Source of the DNA: Propionibacterium sp. oral taxon 192 str. F0372
Lineage (GTDB): Bacteria > Actinomycetota > Actinomycetes > Propionibacteriales > Propionibacteriaceae
NCBI RefSeq assembly: GCF_000413315.1
Contig: NZ_KE340297.1
Coordinates: 1,376,599 to 1,440,598, forward strand
DNA: 64,000 nucleotides
Direction: 5' to 3'
The stretch's first letter is position 1. Each line of letters starts with the position of its first letter. The notes under the pieces are model-generated. The model saw only the letters and a list, made by a program, of their open reading frames with translations. It searched no databases and was not told where the DNA came from. A program made the position numbers and the translations under genes. Shown here one piece after another: positions 25,745 to 34,236 of this stretch.

Positions 25745-26302
25745 TCAGTCGGTCGTCTGGCCGGTGAGCACCAGGTCGGCTAGCTGCTGTGGGGCATTTA
25801 CCCGCCAGTGCTCCTGTTCCTGGGCAGCCCACCGCTCCCACCAGGGGTGGAACAGCTCACCATCTCGGTCCAGGGCTCTCCGTCGCCGGGAGACCGCATC
25901 CAGTTCCAGCCACAGGCTGGTGGTGGCTTTCCGGGCCGTTACTGTGGTGAGGGCCCCGCAGCCCTCCACCAGCAATGGGCGTTTCGGGTCGAGGTGCACC
26001 CTGTTATCGCGACGTCCGAGTTCCCAGTTCCACCGGTAGTATCCTGGGGCATCGGGGTCCAGTACATCGTCGGCGAGTATCCGCGAACCGACGGCCAGGC
26101 CCTCCCACCCGGCATACAGTTCGTCCATCGTGATCAGCTGCATTTTACCGAGCCGGGGCATCAGTGTGATGGCAAGCTGAGCAGCCAGGGTGGATTTCCC
26201 GGCTCCCGACCCGCCGTCGAGCAGTACCACCGCACGGTTCCCCGCATCGTCGACGATCCGGTCCACGAGTTGGTCCCAGCCCTCAGGGATGTGGAGCCTC
26301 AT
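25745..26302 (-). CDS. P-loop kinase of the thiamine transporter operon (uridine-kinase-like)
   Basis: A 185-residue P-loop NTPase with Walker A GGSGAGKST near residues 30-38, an early acidic element (MDELYAGW) in the position of the uridine kinase/PRK base Asp, and a late WERWAAQEQEHW helix. It lacks a membrane helix. The ATG overlaps the ykoC stop as ATGA, so it is made with the transporter. A role in phosphorylating the imported compound (thiamine, HMP or another pyrimidine) is inferred from context; the substrate cannot be read from the sequence. Confidence 0.8.
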   Translation of the reverse strand: MRLHIPEGWDQLVDRIVDDAGNRAVVLLDGGSGAGKSTLAAQLAITLMPRLGKMQLITMDELYAGWEGLAVGSRILADDVLDPDAPGYYRWNWELGRRDNRVHLDPKRPLLVEGCGALTTVTARKATTSLWLELDAVSRRRRALDRDGELFHPWWERWAAQEQEHWRVNAPQQLADLVLTGQTTD

Positions 26303-27072
26303 CGCGCCCCGATGAACAAGAAGGTGTCGGCGGCCACGGCCGCCCACACCGATCCGATACAGACCATCACCGTGACCACCCAGCCGACGATATCGGCCCG
26401 CCCCAGCCGGGAGGGGCGTGCCCAAGTGCGCTGGATGCCGGACCCGAAGCCTCGGGCCTCCATCGCAGTGGCCAGCACCATGCCACGACGGATGGCGAAG
26501 ACCAGCAGGGCGAAGGCCATCGTCGCGAAAGTGCGCAGCCTTCCGGTGTCGGCGATTCCGCGCGCTCGACGGGCCAGTCCCATGGTCCGCCAGTCGTCGA
26601 CGAACAGTCCGATCATCCGTACCCCGGCCAAAGTACCCAGCACGAAGCGGTCGGGGAGGTGGATGATCTGGGCCAGACCGTCGGCCATCCGGGTAAGGTC
26701 GGTTCCGCCGATCAGCACGATGGCTGCGGTGCCCAGGGTGAAGATCCGCGCCAGCACGGCGATGGCCAGGTGCAGAGAGTTGTCGGTGACGGTAATCAGG
26801 AAGTAGTGGAACCACACCCGGCCCTCGGGGCGGCCGTACAGAGCCATGGAGATCGCCCCGATCGGAGCGATGACTCCAAGCGGTGCGAGCCGGGCAAGCA
26901 GTCGGCGCGCTGGGACCCCGCAGGCCAGGTAGATGAGCATCTGGGCGACGAACAGTGTGAGGGCCGACACCCAGTCAAGTGTGATCATCACTGGGATCGA
27001 GATGAATACCGCGATGCCGAGGCGGGTCACCGGGTTCAGCCGGTCTAGGGCAGAGGGGCCGAGTGGATTCAT
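26299..27072 (-). CDS. ykoC: ECF transporter T component (YkoC/EcfT)
   Basis: A 257-residue membrane protein with about five or six helices and the cytoplasmic coupling motifs of EcfT (ARRARGI near the middle and AMEARGFGSG near the C-terminus, the two A-R-G signatures that contact the ATPases). It starts at the ATG overlapping the ykoD stop (ATGA). It joins the S component YkoE to the fused ATPase YkoD in a thiamine or thiamine-precursor importer. Confidence 0.92.
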   Translation of the reverse strand: MNPLGPSALDRLNPVTRLGIAVFISIPVMITLDWVSALTLFVAQMLIYLACGVPARRLLARLAPLGVIAPIGAISMALYGRPEGRVWFHYFLITVTDNSLHLAIAVLARIFTLGTAAIVLIGGTDLTRMADGLAQIIHLPDRFVLGTLAGVRMIGLFVDDWRTMGLARRARGIADTGRLRTFATMAFALLVFAIRRGMVLATAMEARGFGSGIQRTWARPSRLGRADIVGWVVTVMVCIGSVWAAVAADTFLFIGAR

Positions 27073-28556
27073 CGGGGCTCCAGGCAGAGTGTGTTGTCGC
27101 CTAGGACCTCGCAGAAGGCAGCGTCGTGGGTGACTGACACGATGGTCCGGCCCTCGTCGAGGATCTCGCTGATCAGGGCGACGAGATCTGCCCAGGTGTT
27201 GCGGTCTTGACCAAAGGTCGGTTCGTCGAGGAAGATCACCGATGGTGAGGTCGCCAGCACCGTGCCCACCGACAGACGGCGTTGTTCGCCCCCGGACAGG
27301 GTGAACGGGTTGGCTTCTGCTAGGGCACTGAGGTGCAGTGTTTCCAGCAGTTCGCCGACCCGGGTGTCGATCTGCGCCCGGCGCCAACCCAGGGCGACCA
27401 AGCCGACCGCGAGTTCATCCCGGACACGGCGTTCGACGAACTGATGACCGGGGTGCTGGAAAACGGTTCCGATGCGGGTCAGCAGGTCCCGGGATGCCCA
27501 GGTATGCGGGTTGGCTGCGGTGAAGCCGCGGCGCATGCGGCGGGGAAGCCATTCCCGGTAGTTGCCGTCGGGGCGGAGGCCATCGGCCACGATGACCGAC
27601 CCGGCCAGCGGCTTGAGTAACCCGGCCAGGGTGAGTGCCAGGGTGGATTTGCCCACTGCATTGGGGCCTGTGATGACGGTGGAGACAGCCCGGGGAATTG
27701 CAATGTCAAGATCGTGACTCACCGGAGCCCCGGCCTGGTAACCGGTTTCCAAGTGTTCGGCCCACAGCACCGGTTCTCCAGGGGCGGGGTGCATGCGGTG
27801 CTTCGCCGGGGGCTCAACGCCGGGAACCCACACGCCGGCCTCCAGAAGTTCATCACGCATCTGAGTGAGTACATCGGTGACCGGACCGTCGGCGATAACC
27901 CCGTCGGGACCCAAGACGATGACCCGGTCCATCAGATCGGCCCACACCTCGACCTGGTGCTCGACGACGATAAGGGTGGTATCCGGGCGGGTCGAGAGCA
28001 TTGAGACGATGGCGTCGCGCACCTCGGCGATACCAGCTGGGTCGAGGTTCGCGGTCGGCTCATCCAGACACAACACCTGCGGCCCACCTGCGTCCTGCAT
28101 AACAAGGGCCGCGGCGATCGCCATCCGCTGCTTCTGCCCGCCCGACAGCCGGGATGTGGGGCGGTCTACCTCCACATCGAGCCCCACCGCCTTGAGGCAT
28201 TCATGCACGCGCGGCCAGATCCGTGCGGGATCCATCCCCATATTCTCGGCACCGAAGGCGATGTCATCGCCCACCCTGGCCAGCACCACCTGGGAATCCG
28301 GGTCCTGCATCACCAGGCCCACCCGGCCGCGCATCCGGGTGGGATGGGAACCACCGACCAGCAGATTGCCGGTCTCGGTGCCCTCATCGGAACCGCCCAG
28401 CACCCCGGTCAGTCCGGCCAGCACCGTCGACTTGCCGACCCCGCTGCCACCCAGCAGCAGGACTCTCTCGCCGGTGGCGATCTCCAGATCGAGGTGGGCG
28501 ACGGCCGGGGTGGATCGCCCGGCCCAGGTCCACGACCAGTCACGGGCCGAGATCAT
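27069..28556 (-). CDS. ykoD: ECF transporter fused double ATPase (YkoD/EcfAA')
   Basis: A 495-residue protein with two ABC ATPase domains in tandem: Walker A GGSGVGKST near residues 36-44 with LSGGQKQR, then GPNAVGKST near 300 with LSGGEQRR, each with an LDEP Walker B. It replaces the separate EcfA and EcfA' subunits. The ATG directly follows the ykoE stop, with no bases between. Together with YkoC and YkoE it forms a complete group I ECF importer. Confidence 0.95.
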   Translation of the reverse strand: MISARDWSWTWAGRSTPAVAHLDLEIATGERVLLLGGSGVGKSTVLAGLTGVLGGSDEGTETGNLLVGGSHPTRMRGRVGLVMQDPDSQVVLARVGDDIAFGAENMGMDPARIWPRVHECLKAVGLDVEVDRPTSRLSGGQKQRMAIAAALVMQDAGGPQVLCLDEPTANLDPAGIAEVRDAIVSMLSTRPDTTLIVVEHQVEVWADLMDRVIVLGPDGVIADGPVTDVLTQMRDELLEAGVWVPGVEPPAKHRMHPAPGEPVLWAEHLETGYQAGAPVSHDLDIAIPRAVSTVITGPNAVGKSTLALTLAGLLKPLAGSVIVADGLRPDGNYREWLPRRMRRGFTAANPHTWASRDLLTRIGTVFQHPGHQFVERRVRDELAVGLVALGWRRAQIDTRVGELLETLHLSALAEANPFTLSGGEQRRLSVGTVLATSPSVIFLDEPTFGQDRNTWADLVALISEILDEGRTIVSVTHDAAFCEVLGDNTLCLEPR

Positions 28557-29153
28557 TCAGATATCCCGGCCTGATGCGAAACGGGACAGCACCCCGGTGC
28601 GGGCCAAGGCGCGGGTTAGCCCCCAGCCGACCCCGCCGGCCAGTACCGCCCCGGAGATCATCAGACATACCAGGTAGATCACCAGGAAGGCTGCGCCCAT
28701 TTGCAGGTTGCCTGAGGTAAACAATTCCAGGCACCAAGCCCCGGCCCCAGCCATGGCCCCAGCCATGGCGGCCGTGGGAAGCCGGAAGGAGCGGTAACGC
28801 GTGACCAGGAAGACGAGTTCTGCGCCGAGGCCTTGGGCAATGCCGGAATAGATAGTCTCCACTCCCCAGATGTTGCCGAGTAAAGCGGAGGTGATCGCCC
28901 CGAGCAATTCGACGAAGACTGCCGCGCCGGGGCGCCGGATCACCATCATGCCAAGTATTCCGCCCAGTAACCAGATGCCGGTGGCTAGCCCGCCCAGGCC
29001 GGGGGTGAGTGCATCCATCGCCTTGAACCACGCGTAACCGACGGTATTCCAGACGAAGAAGATGAGCCCGCAGGCTACGCCGAGAACTGCGGCGACGACG
29101 ATGTCGACCACCCGCCAGGAACGCGAATTGGTCAGAGGGGTGGTGTTGGTCAT
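28557..29153 (-). CDS. ykoE: Thiamine/HMP ECF substrate-binding component YkoE
   Basis: A 198-residue membrane protein with five or six helices and the YkoE family pattern (VDIVVAAVLGVACGLIFFVWN at the start). YkoE is the S component that binds thiamine or its hydroxymethylpyrimidine precursor. The start is the ATG at 29153, six bases after AAAGGG; a longer frame from 29180 would begin inside a regulatory hairpin. It is the first gene of the operon, behind a TPP riboswitch. Confidence 0.94.
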   Translation of the reverse strand: MTNTTPLTNSRSWRVVDIVVAAVLGVACGLIFFVWNTVGYAWFKAMDALTPGLGGLATGIWLLGGILGMMVIRRPGAAVFVELLGAITSALLGNIWGVETIYSGIAQGLGAELVFLVTRYRSFRLPTAAMAGAMAGAGAWCLELFTSGNLQMGAAFLVIYLVCLMISGAVLAGGVGWGLTRALARTGVLSRFASGRDI

Positions 29154-29156
29154 GAT

Positions 29157-29180
29157 GTGCCCTTTCTTGGTACAGGGCAC
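29157..29180 (-). promoter_or_regulatory. Hairpin sequestering the ykoE ribosome binding site
   Basis: On the minus strand GTGCCCT (29180-29174) pairs with AGGGCAC (29163-29157) around a 10-base loop. The AAAGGG ribosome binding site of ykoE is partly in the 3' arm. This suggests that the TPP riboswitch upstream controls translation initiation rather than termination. Confidence 0.65.
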
Positions 29181-29204
29181 GGGTGGGGCGATTCCCCAAG
29201 AGGT

Positions 29205-29312
29205 CTCCCTGCGCTGGCATTGCCCAGATCAGGTTTGACGGTCGAAGGCCTCGGCCCACCTTGGACCCAACCTTCCTCTCAGCCCGTGCACGAGCTCCCG
29301 TGTCACGGCAAA
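29205..29312 (-). ncRNA. TPP riboswitch (THI box)
   Basis: The minus strand has the conserved THI-box parts in order: GGGCTGAGAGG (pyrimidine-sensor helix) near 29289-29277, and AACCTGATCTGGGCAATGCCAGCG (pyrophosphate-sensor helix; quoted in part here) between about 29236 and 29211, followed by CAGGGA. TPP binding should reduce expression of ykoEDC and the linked kinase. A possible -10 TAATAT lies just upstream at 29317-29312. Confidence 0.93.
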
Positions 29313-29353
29313 TATTACCTGACAAGTTGTGCCCTGGGGAACCGTTGTTCGCC

Positions 29354-29359
29354 GATAAT
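29354..29359 (+). promoter_or_regulatory. -10 element of the cardiolipin synthase gene (leaderless)
   Basis: GATAAT ends six bases before the GTG at 29366, with no ribosome binding site between. A leaderless transcript divergent from the thiamine operon is likely. Confidence 0.5.
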
Positions 29360-29365
29360 TGATGT

Positions 29366-31000
29366 GTGGACGAGTCCTGGGTGAGATCAAGCAAGGCTTG
29401 GCGCGCGGTGAAGATATGGACGCGGGTGGGGGTGACAGCTGTCGCGCTGATCGCCCAATTGACGCTCTTCGTGGTTCTGTTGCTGTGGTTCCAAGAATCT
29501 GCGTCATGGGTCACGGCGGTTTCGGTGGGCGTGTCGGTGCTCGTTGTTGCTCACGTGCTCAATTCCCGGATGGCCATCGAATACAAATTAGCCTGGTCCA
29601 TCGTCATCTTGTTGATGCCGCTGTTCGGCGGCATCTTCTACGTGCTTTTCGGTTCCCGGGGTGGTTCGCGTCGTTCGATGGAGCGTTACCGGATCATTCA
29701 GGACACCTTCGCCCTCGACCAGTTGAGTGCCCCCGGGGCCGTCGGTGTCCACCCGGCACCAGACCTGCGTCAGATAGGGTCCCATCTGTCATCGAAGGAG
29801 ATGGAGCCGGTGGGGCAGGTTTGTTTACCGGCCAATCCTGCACGACAGGCGACTATGCTGGCCGACGCCGGGCCGTTCATCGCCTACCGCGACACCGCCA
29901 CCACCTACTACCCGGTGGGGGAAGATGCCTTCGCGGACATGCTGGAGGCCTTGGAAGGCGCCGAGCATTGGATTGCGCTGGAGTATTTCATCGTGGCCGA
30001 CGGAACCATGCTTGACCAAATTGCTGAAATCCTTTTCAACAAGGTGAAGCAAGGGGTGAAGATTTGGTTCATGTATGACGATTGGGGTTCGGCGTTGCGT
30101 ATGCCGGCCGAGTTGCCCGGCCAGATGCGGGCCGCGGGTATCAAGGTGCACGCCATGAACAAGCTGGGCTTGGGCCTCACCCTGCGCTACAACAACCGGG
30201 ACCATCGCAAGATGCTGGTCGTCGACGGGGTGACCGCCTTCACTGGGGGTATCAACATTGCTGATGAATACATCAATGCGGTTACCCGTTTCGGTCACTG
30301 GAAAGACACATCGATCAAGCTGTGCGGGCCGGGTGCCTGGGGTATGGCTGCGCTGTTCTTCACCTTGTGGGAACAGACCTCTGGGGATCACGTGGAGATC
30401 GCCGGGCTGCGTCCCAGCCTCGGGGCGGTGGCCGCGGCAGCACAACCGGGTTCCGGATTGGTGATGTGTTACGACGACGACCCCTTTGATGACATCTCCT
30501 TGGGATGGGATGCCTACCGGGGGCTGATGAGCCGGGCCACCACCTCGATCGATGTGATGACCCCCTATTTCATCCCGACCGGGGAGATGATCTCGGTGTT
30601 CCGGGCGGCCGCGTCCTCTGGGGTGCGGGTGAGGCTGATGACCCCGGGGGTCCCCGACAAGCCCTCCGTCTATGCTGTCACTAGGTCGAACTACCGGCCG
30701 CTTGTAGAGGCCGGGGTGGAGATCTACGAGTACACTCCCGGCTTCCTGCACGCCAAACAGATGGTCGTCGACGGGGAGACTGCGATCATCGGTACGATCA
30801 ACTTCGACTTCCGCTCCTTCTTCCTGCATCAGGAGAATGCGGTGTGGATGTACCAGACCCCGGCCATCGCCGACATGACGGCAGATTTCGAGAAGGCCGT
30901 GGCGGTCTCCCGGCGTATCACCTTGGCTGAGGTGCGTTCGGTGCCGTGGGTCAGGCGTTTCGGTACCACGATCCTGAGAACTTTCTCCGTCATGCTGTGA
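29366..31000 (+). CDS. cls: Cardiolipin synthase (phospholipase D family)
   Basis: A 544-residue membrane enzyme with two N-terminal helices (about 20-75), then two PLD catalytic repeats: HRKMLVVDG starting at His280 and HAKQMVVDG starting at His462, each followed by a GGIN or GTIN element. Bacterial ClsA-type enzymes condense two phosphatidylglycerols into cardiolipin and glycerol. The GTG start is supported by a -10 six bases upstream. Confidence 0.93.
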   Translation: MDESWVRSSKAWRAVKIWTRVGVTAVALIAQLTLFVVLLLWFQESASWVTAVSVGVSVLVVAHVLNSRMAIEYKLAWSIVILLMPLFGGIFYVLFGSRGGSRRSMERYRIIQDTFALDQLSAPGAVGVHPAPDLRQIGSHLSSKEMEPVGQVCLPANPARQATMLADAGPFIAYRDTATTYYPVGEDAFADMLEALEGAEHWIALEYFIVADGTMLDQIAEILFNKVKQGVKIWFMYDDWGSALRMPAELPGQMRAAGIKVHAMNKLGLGLTLRYNNRDHRKMLVVDGVTAFTGGINIADEYINAVTRFGHWKDTSIKLCGPGAWGMAALFFTLWEQTSGDHVEIAGLRPSLGAVAAAAQPGSGLVMCYDDDPFDDISLGWDAYRGLMSRATTSIDVMTPYFIPTGEMISVFRAAASSGVRVRLMTPGVPDKPSVYAVTRSNYRPLVEAGVEIYEYTPGFLHAKQMVVDGETAIIGTINFDFRSFFLHQENAVWMYQTPAIADMTADFEKAVAVSRRITLAEVRSVPWVRRFGTTILRTFSVML

Positions 31001-31038
31001 GTTCCGCCTCATCGTTCGGTATCCGAGGGTTGAGCACA

Positions 31039-31044
31039 TAGGGT
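31039..31044 (+). promoter_or_regulatory. -10 element of the beta-phosphoglucomutase gene (leaderless)
   Basis: TAGGGT ends six bases before the GTG at 31051. The spacing equals that seen at several other genes of this window. Confidence 0.4.
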
Positions 31045-31050
31045 GTACCC

Positions 31051-31761
31051 GTGAAATGGACCGATCATGAAGCAGCCCTGTTCGACCTCGACGGGGTCCT
31101 GACTCCGACCGCTGACATCCACATGGCGGCCTGGTCAGCGATGTTCAATGATTTCCTAGCCTCTCGGGGTATCGAGGAACCCTTCACCGACGCGGACTAC
31201 TACGCCTGCATCGACGGGCGCCCGCGCTACGAGGGCGTGGCCACCTTCCTCGCGTCGCGGGGTATTGAGTTGCCGGAGGGCGATCCCTCCGACGAGCCAG
31301 GAGCAGAGACCATCGCCGGGCTGGGCAACCGCAAAAATGATTTCTTCATCAAGGCGTTGGATAGCGAGGGTATCGACGCTTATCCGGGGGCGATCTCGCT
31401 CGTCGAGAAGTTGGCCGACCTTGGCATCCCGATGGCTGTTGTCTCTTCCTCGCGCAATGCCGCTCCAGTACTGGCCGAAGCCGGACTCACCGACTGGTTC
31501 GAGATGGTGGTCGACGGGGTGGTTGCGGAGCGGGAAAACCTGGCCGGGAAACCCGATCCGGCCTGCTTCCTGTATGCCGCTGAGGTACTGGGCATCGACC
31601 CGGCCGATGCGGTCGTCGTCGAGGATGCGCTCAGTGGGGTGGAGGCAGGTGCCGCCGGTGGGTTCGGCATGGTCGTCGGCATCGATCGTGGGGCGGGCGC
31701 CGATGAATTGCTGGCTGCGGGGGCGGACCTTGTCGTTGAGGACTGCGGAGAACTGCTGTGA
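31051..31761 (+). CDS. Beta-phosphoglucomutase family HAD hydrolase
   Basis: A 236-residue HAD-fold protein with DLDGVLTPTADIH near residue 12 (nucleophile and acid Asp), a helical cap, the SSSRNA Ser motif and the ED acidic pair in VVVEDALSGVEAG. This matches beta-phosphoglucomutase, which converts beta-glucose 1-phosphate to glucose 6-phosphate. The next gene, a GH65 phosphorylase, overlaps it by four bases and would make the beta-glucose 1-phosphate, so the two form a disaccharide-use pair. Confidence 0.9.
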   Translation: MKWTDHEAALFDLDGVLTPTADIHMAAWSAMFNDFLASRGIEEPFTDADYYACIDGRPRYEGVATFLASRGIELPEGDPSDEPGAETIAGLGNRKNDFFIKALDSEGIDAYPGAISLVEKLADLGIPMAVVSSSRNAAPVLAEAGLTDWFEMVVDGVVAERENLAGKPDPACFLYAAEVLGIDPADAVVVEDALSGVEAGAAGGFGMVVGIDRGAGADELLAAGADLVVEDCGELL

Positions 31762-34178
31762 ACCGTGATCGCATTAACGGCGACCCCCTCGACGGGTTCC
31801 GCTTTCCCATCGATGAATGGCGCTTGGTGGAAACTTCCCCGGCCTTCGATGATCTCGGGGTGACCGAAACGCTATTTGCCGTCGGCAATGGCTATTTGGG
31901 CATGCGGGGCACCCCCGAGGAGGGACGGGATTCCCATTTGGTGGGCACCTTTGTCAACGGTTTCCACGAGACCTGGGAGATCAAGCACGCCGAGAATGCC
32001 TTCGGATTTGCGCGGGTGGGCCAGACGATGGTCAACGTGCCATCGTCGACCCTCATCAAGCTGTATGTCGATGACGAGCCCTTGCTGGTGTCGGTCGCCG
32101 ACCTGGTGTCCTACGAACGCAGCCTCGACTTCCGCGATGGGGTGTTACACCGTGATCTGATCTGGCGCACCCCGGCGGGCAAGCGTGTGCGAGTGCGGTC
32201 GCGCAGGATGGTGTCATTCACTGACCGTCACCTGTCGGTGATGACCTTCGAGGTCACCTTGCTGGAGGGCTCGGCTCCGGTGGTGATCTCCTCACAGATC
32301 GTGAATAAGCAGGATTTCGACGAGATCGCCGGGGTGGGTGCGGCCGGTGATCCGCGTCGCAACCGCAATTTTGATCATCGAGTGTTAATCGGTGAGATGA
32401 ACTGGTGCTCACCGCGCAGGATGGTCCTCGGATACCGGACGGCGAACTCCGGAATGACCTTGGCGGTGGGCGCGGACCATGTGATGGACACCGTCAACCA
32501 GTTCGAGGAACTCGACGACACCAGCGCTGACCAAGGCCGCAAGATCTACCGTGTCCAGGCCGAGGAGGGTGTTCCGATTACTATCACCAAGGCGGTCGCC
32601 TACCACACTTCCCGTGGGATTCCGGTGCGCGAGTTGTCGGATCGGGTGCGCCGTACCCTGGACCGGGTCCGTGACCAAGGTGTTGAGCAGTGTTTCGTCG
32701 CCCAGCGCGAGTGGATGGATGCTTTCTGGACGCGCAGCGATGTGGAGATCGGCTCGTCGGTTCGCGACCAGCAGGCGATCCGCTGGTGCTTGTTCCAGTT
32801 GATCCAGGCCTCAGCCAGGGCCGATGGGATGGGTATTCCGGCCAAGGGGCTGACCGGTGACGGTTACGAGGGTCACTACTTCTGGGATACCGAGGTGTAT
32901 CTCATTCCCTTCCTGACTCTCACCGATCCGACGCTGGCCCGCAATGCGCTGCGGTACCGGTACACCCATCTGGATCTGGCTCGTGCCCGGGCCCGGGAGA
33001 TGGCGGTGCGGGGTGCGCTGTTCCCGTGGCGCACAATTAATGGGCAGGAGGCGTCAGCCTACTATGCGGCAGGTACCGCCCAGTACCACATCGACGCGGA
33101 CATTGCCTATGCCATCGGTCACTACGGAGCGATGACCAGGGACGTGGAGTTCATGGTTCATGAGGGAGCCGAGATGCTGGTGGAGACCGCCCGTATGTGG
33201 GCCGATCTCGGATTCTGGCGGTTCAACGGGGAAAAGGTCTTCGAGATCCACGGGGTGACCGGCCCAGACGAGTACACCACCGTGGTAAACAACAACACCT
33301 ACACCAATGTGATGGCCCGATGGAATCTGCGGCTGGCCGCTATGTGGTTACGTCGCATGGCTGCTGAGTATCCCGAGGACCTGGGGTTGCTGGTCCGGCG
33401 GGTCGGGCTGGATATGGGGGAGGTGGACGAATGGGAGCAGTGTGCCGAGGGGATGGAGATTCCTTTCGACGCCGAGTTGGGCATCCATCCGCAGGATGAC
33501 GACTTCCTCAATAAGGAATTGTGGGATCTCGACGCCACCCCTGGTGATCGTTTTCCTCTGCTGCTCAACTACCATCCGCTGGTCATCTACCGTTTCCAGG
33601 TGCTCAAGCAGGCCGATGTCGTGCTTGCCGAGTTCCTGAGGCCGGGGGAATTCGATCCCGCCACGAAACGTGCCGATTTTGAGTATTATGATCCGATCAC
33701 CACCGGTGATTCCTCGTTGTCTGCGGTGATGCAGGCGATCATGGCTGCCGAGGTGGGGCATCAGGATATGGCCCTCGGCTACTTCCGTTCCGGGCTTTAC
33801 ACCGACCTCGCCGACACCCACATGAATGCCGGCGATGGGGCACATATTGCATCGACGGCAGGTATCTGGAGGTGCTTGGTGAGCGGTTTCGCAGGGTTGC
33901 GGGATGACGGCGAGCTCAGCTTCGACCCGCGACTACCGACGGAGTGGACTCATCTAGAATTCCCCTTGTCATACCGGGGTTCGCGAGTACGAGTGCACCT
34001 GAGCGCTGAGGCTATCCGCTTCACCCTGGAGGTGGGCGACCCGATCACGGTCGATGTGCGGGGAGTTGAGGTGAAGATCGGTGACACCCCAGTCGAGGTG
34101 CCGCTCGACGGCCAGGGACCCCTGCTTCCCCTGCTGGTCGGCAGCCGACCCTTTGTGCATGGTGAACCCATGGTGTGA
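31758..34178 (+). CDS. GH65 inverting disaccharide phosphorylase (trehalose/maltose/kojibiose type)
   Basis: An 806-residue glycoside hydrolase family 65 protein: N-terminal beta-sandwich, (alpha/alpha)6 barrel from about residue 330, and a small C-terminal beta domain. The barrel has GHYFWDTEVY and HGVTGPDEYTTVVNNNTYTN; Glu505 in GPDEY is the expected general acid by comparison with maltose phosphorylase. Phosphorolysis gives glucose and beta-glucose 1-phosphate, which the upstream mutase uses. Whether the substrate is trehalose, maltose or another disaccharide cannot be told. The GTG start lies in the mutase stop (GTGA). Confidence 0.92.
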   Translation: MNRDRINGDPLDGFRFPIDEWRLVETSPAFDDLGVTETLFAVGNGYLGMRGTPEEGRDSHLVGTFVNGFHETWEIKHAENAFGFARVGQTMVNVPSSTLIKLYVDDEPLLVSVADLVSYERSLDFRDGVLHRDLIWRTPAGKRVRVRSRRMVSFTDRHLSVMTFEVTLLEGSAPVVISSQIVNKQDFDEIAGVGAAGDPRRNRNFDHRVLIGEMNWCSPRRMVLGYRTANSGMTLAVGADHVMDTVNQFEELDDTSADQGRKIYRVQAEEGVPITITKAVAYHTSRGIPVRELSDRVRRTLDRVRDQGVEQCFVAQREWMDAFWTRSDVEIGSSVRDQQAIRWCLFQLIQASARADGMGIPAKGLTGDGYEGHYFWDTEVYLIPFLTLTDPTLARNALRYRYTHLDLARARAREMAVRGALFPWRTINGQEASAYYAAGTAQYHIDADIAYAIGHYGAMTRDVEFMVHEGAEMLVETARMWADLGFWRFNGEKVFEIHGVTGPDEYTTVVNNNTYTNVMARWNLRLAAMWLRRMAAEYPEDLGLLVRRVGLDMGEVDEWEQCAEGMEIPFDAELGIHPQDDDFLNKELWDLDATPGDRFPLLLNYHPLVIYRFQVLKQADVVLAEFLRPGEFDPATKRADFEYYDPITTGDSSLSAVMQAIMAAEVGHQDMALGYFRSGLYTDLADTHMNAGDGAHIASTAGIWRCLVSGFAGLRDDGELSFDPRLPTEWTHLEFPLSYRGSRVRVHLSAEAIRFTLEVGDPITVDVRGVEVKIGDTPVEVPLDGQGPLLPLLVGSRPFVHGEPMV

Positions 34179-34201
34179 GGGTGGAACCACGTCTCCGCGT
34201 G

Positions 34202-34230
34202 TTGCGATTTTCGCAATTGCGTGCGACCCT
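34202..34230 (+). promoter_or_regulatory. XRE promoter with palindromic operator
   Basis: The palindrome TTGCGATTTTCGCAA (34202-34216) has its left arm TTGCGA in -35 position, 17 bases before a weak -10 GACCCT (34225-34230), which ends six bases before the ATG. A second partial copy (TTGCGTGCGAC) follows the palindrome. This fits autorepression by the XRE protein encoded next. Confidence 0.55.
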
Positions 34231-34236
34231 TGGTGC

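Noticed and set aside
26303-26815. An N-terminal extension of the P-loop kinase reading antisense to ykoC
   Set aside because: It is a shadow of ykoC, rich in Arg/Pro/Gly; the ATG at 26302 overlaps the ykoC stop as expected for coupling.
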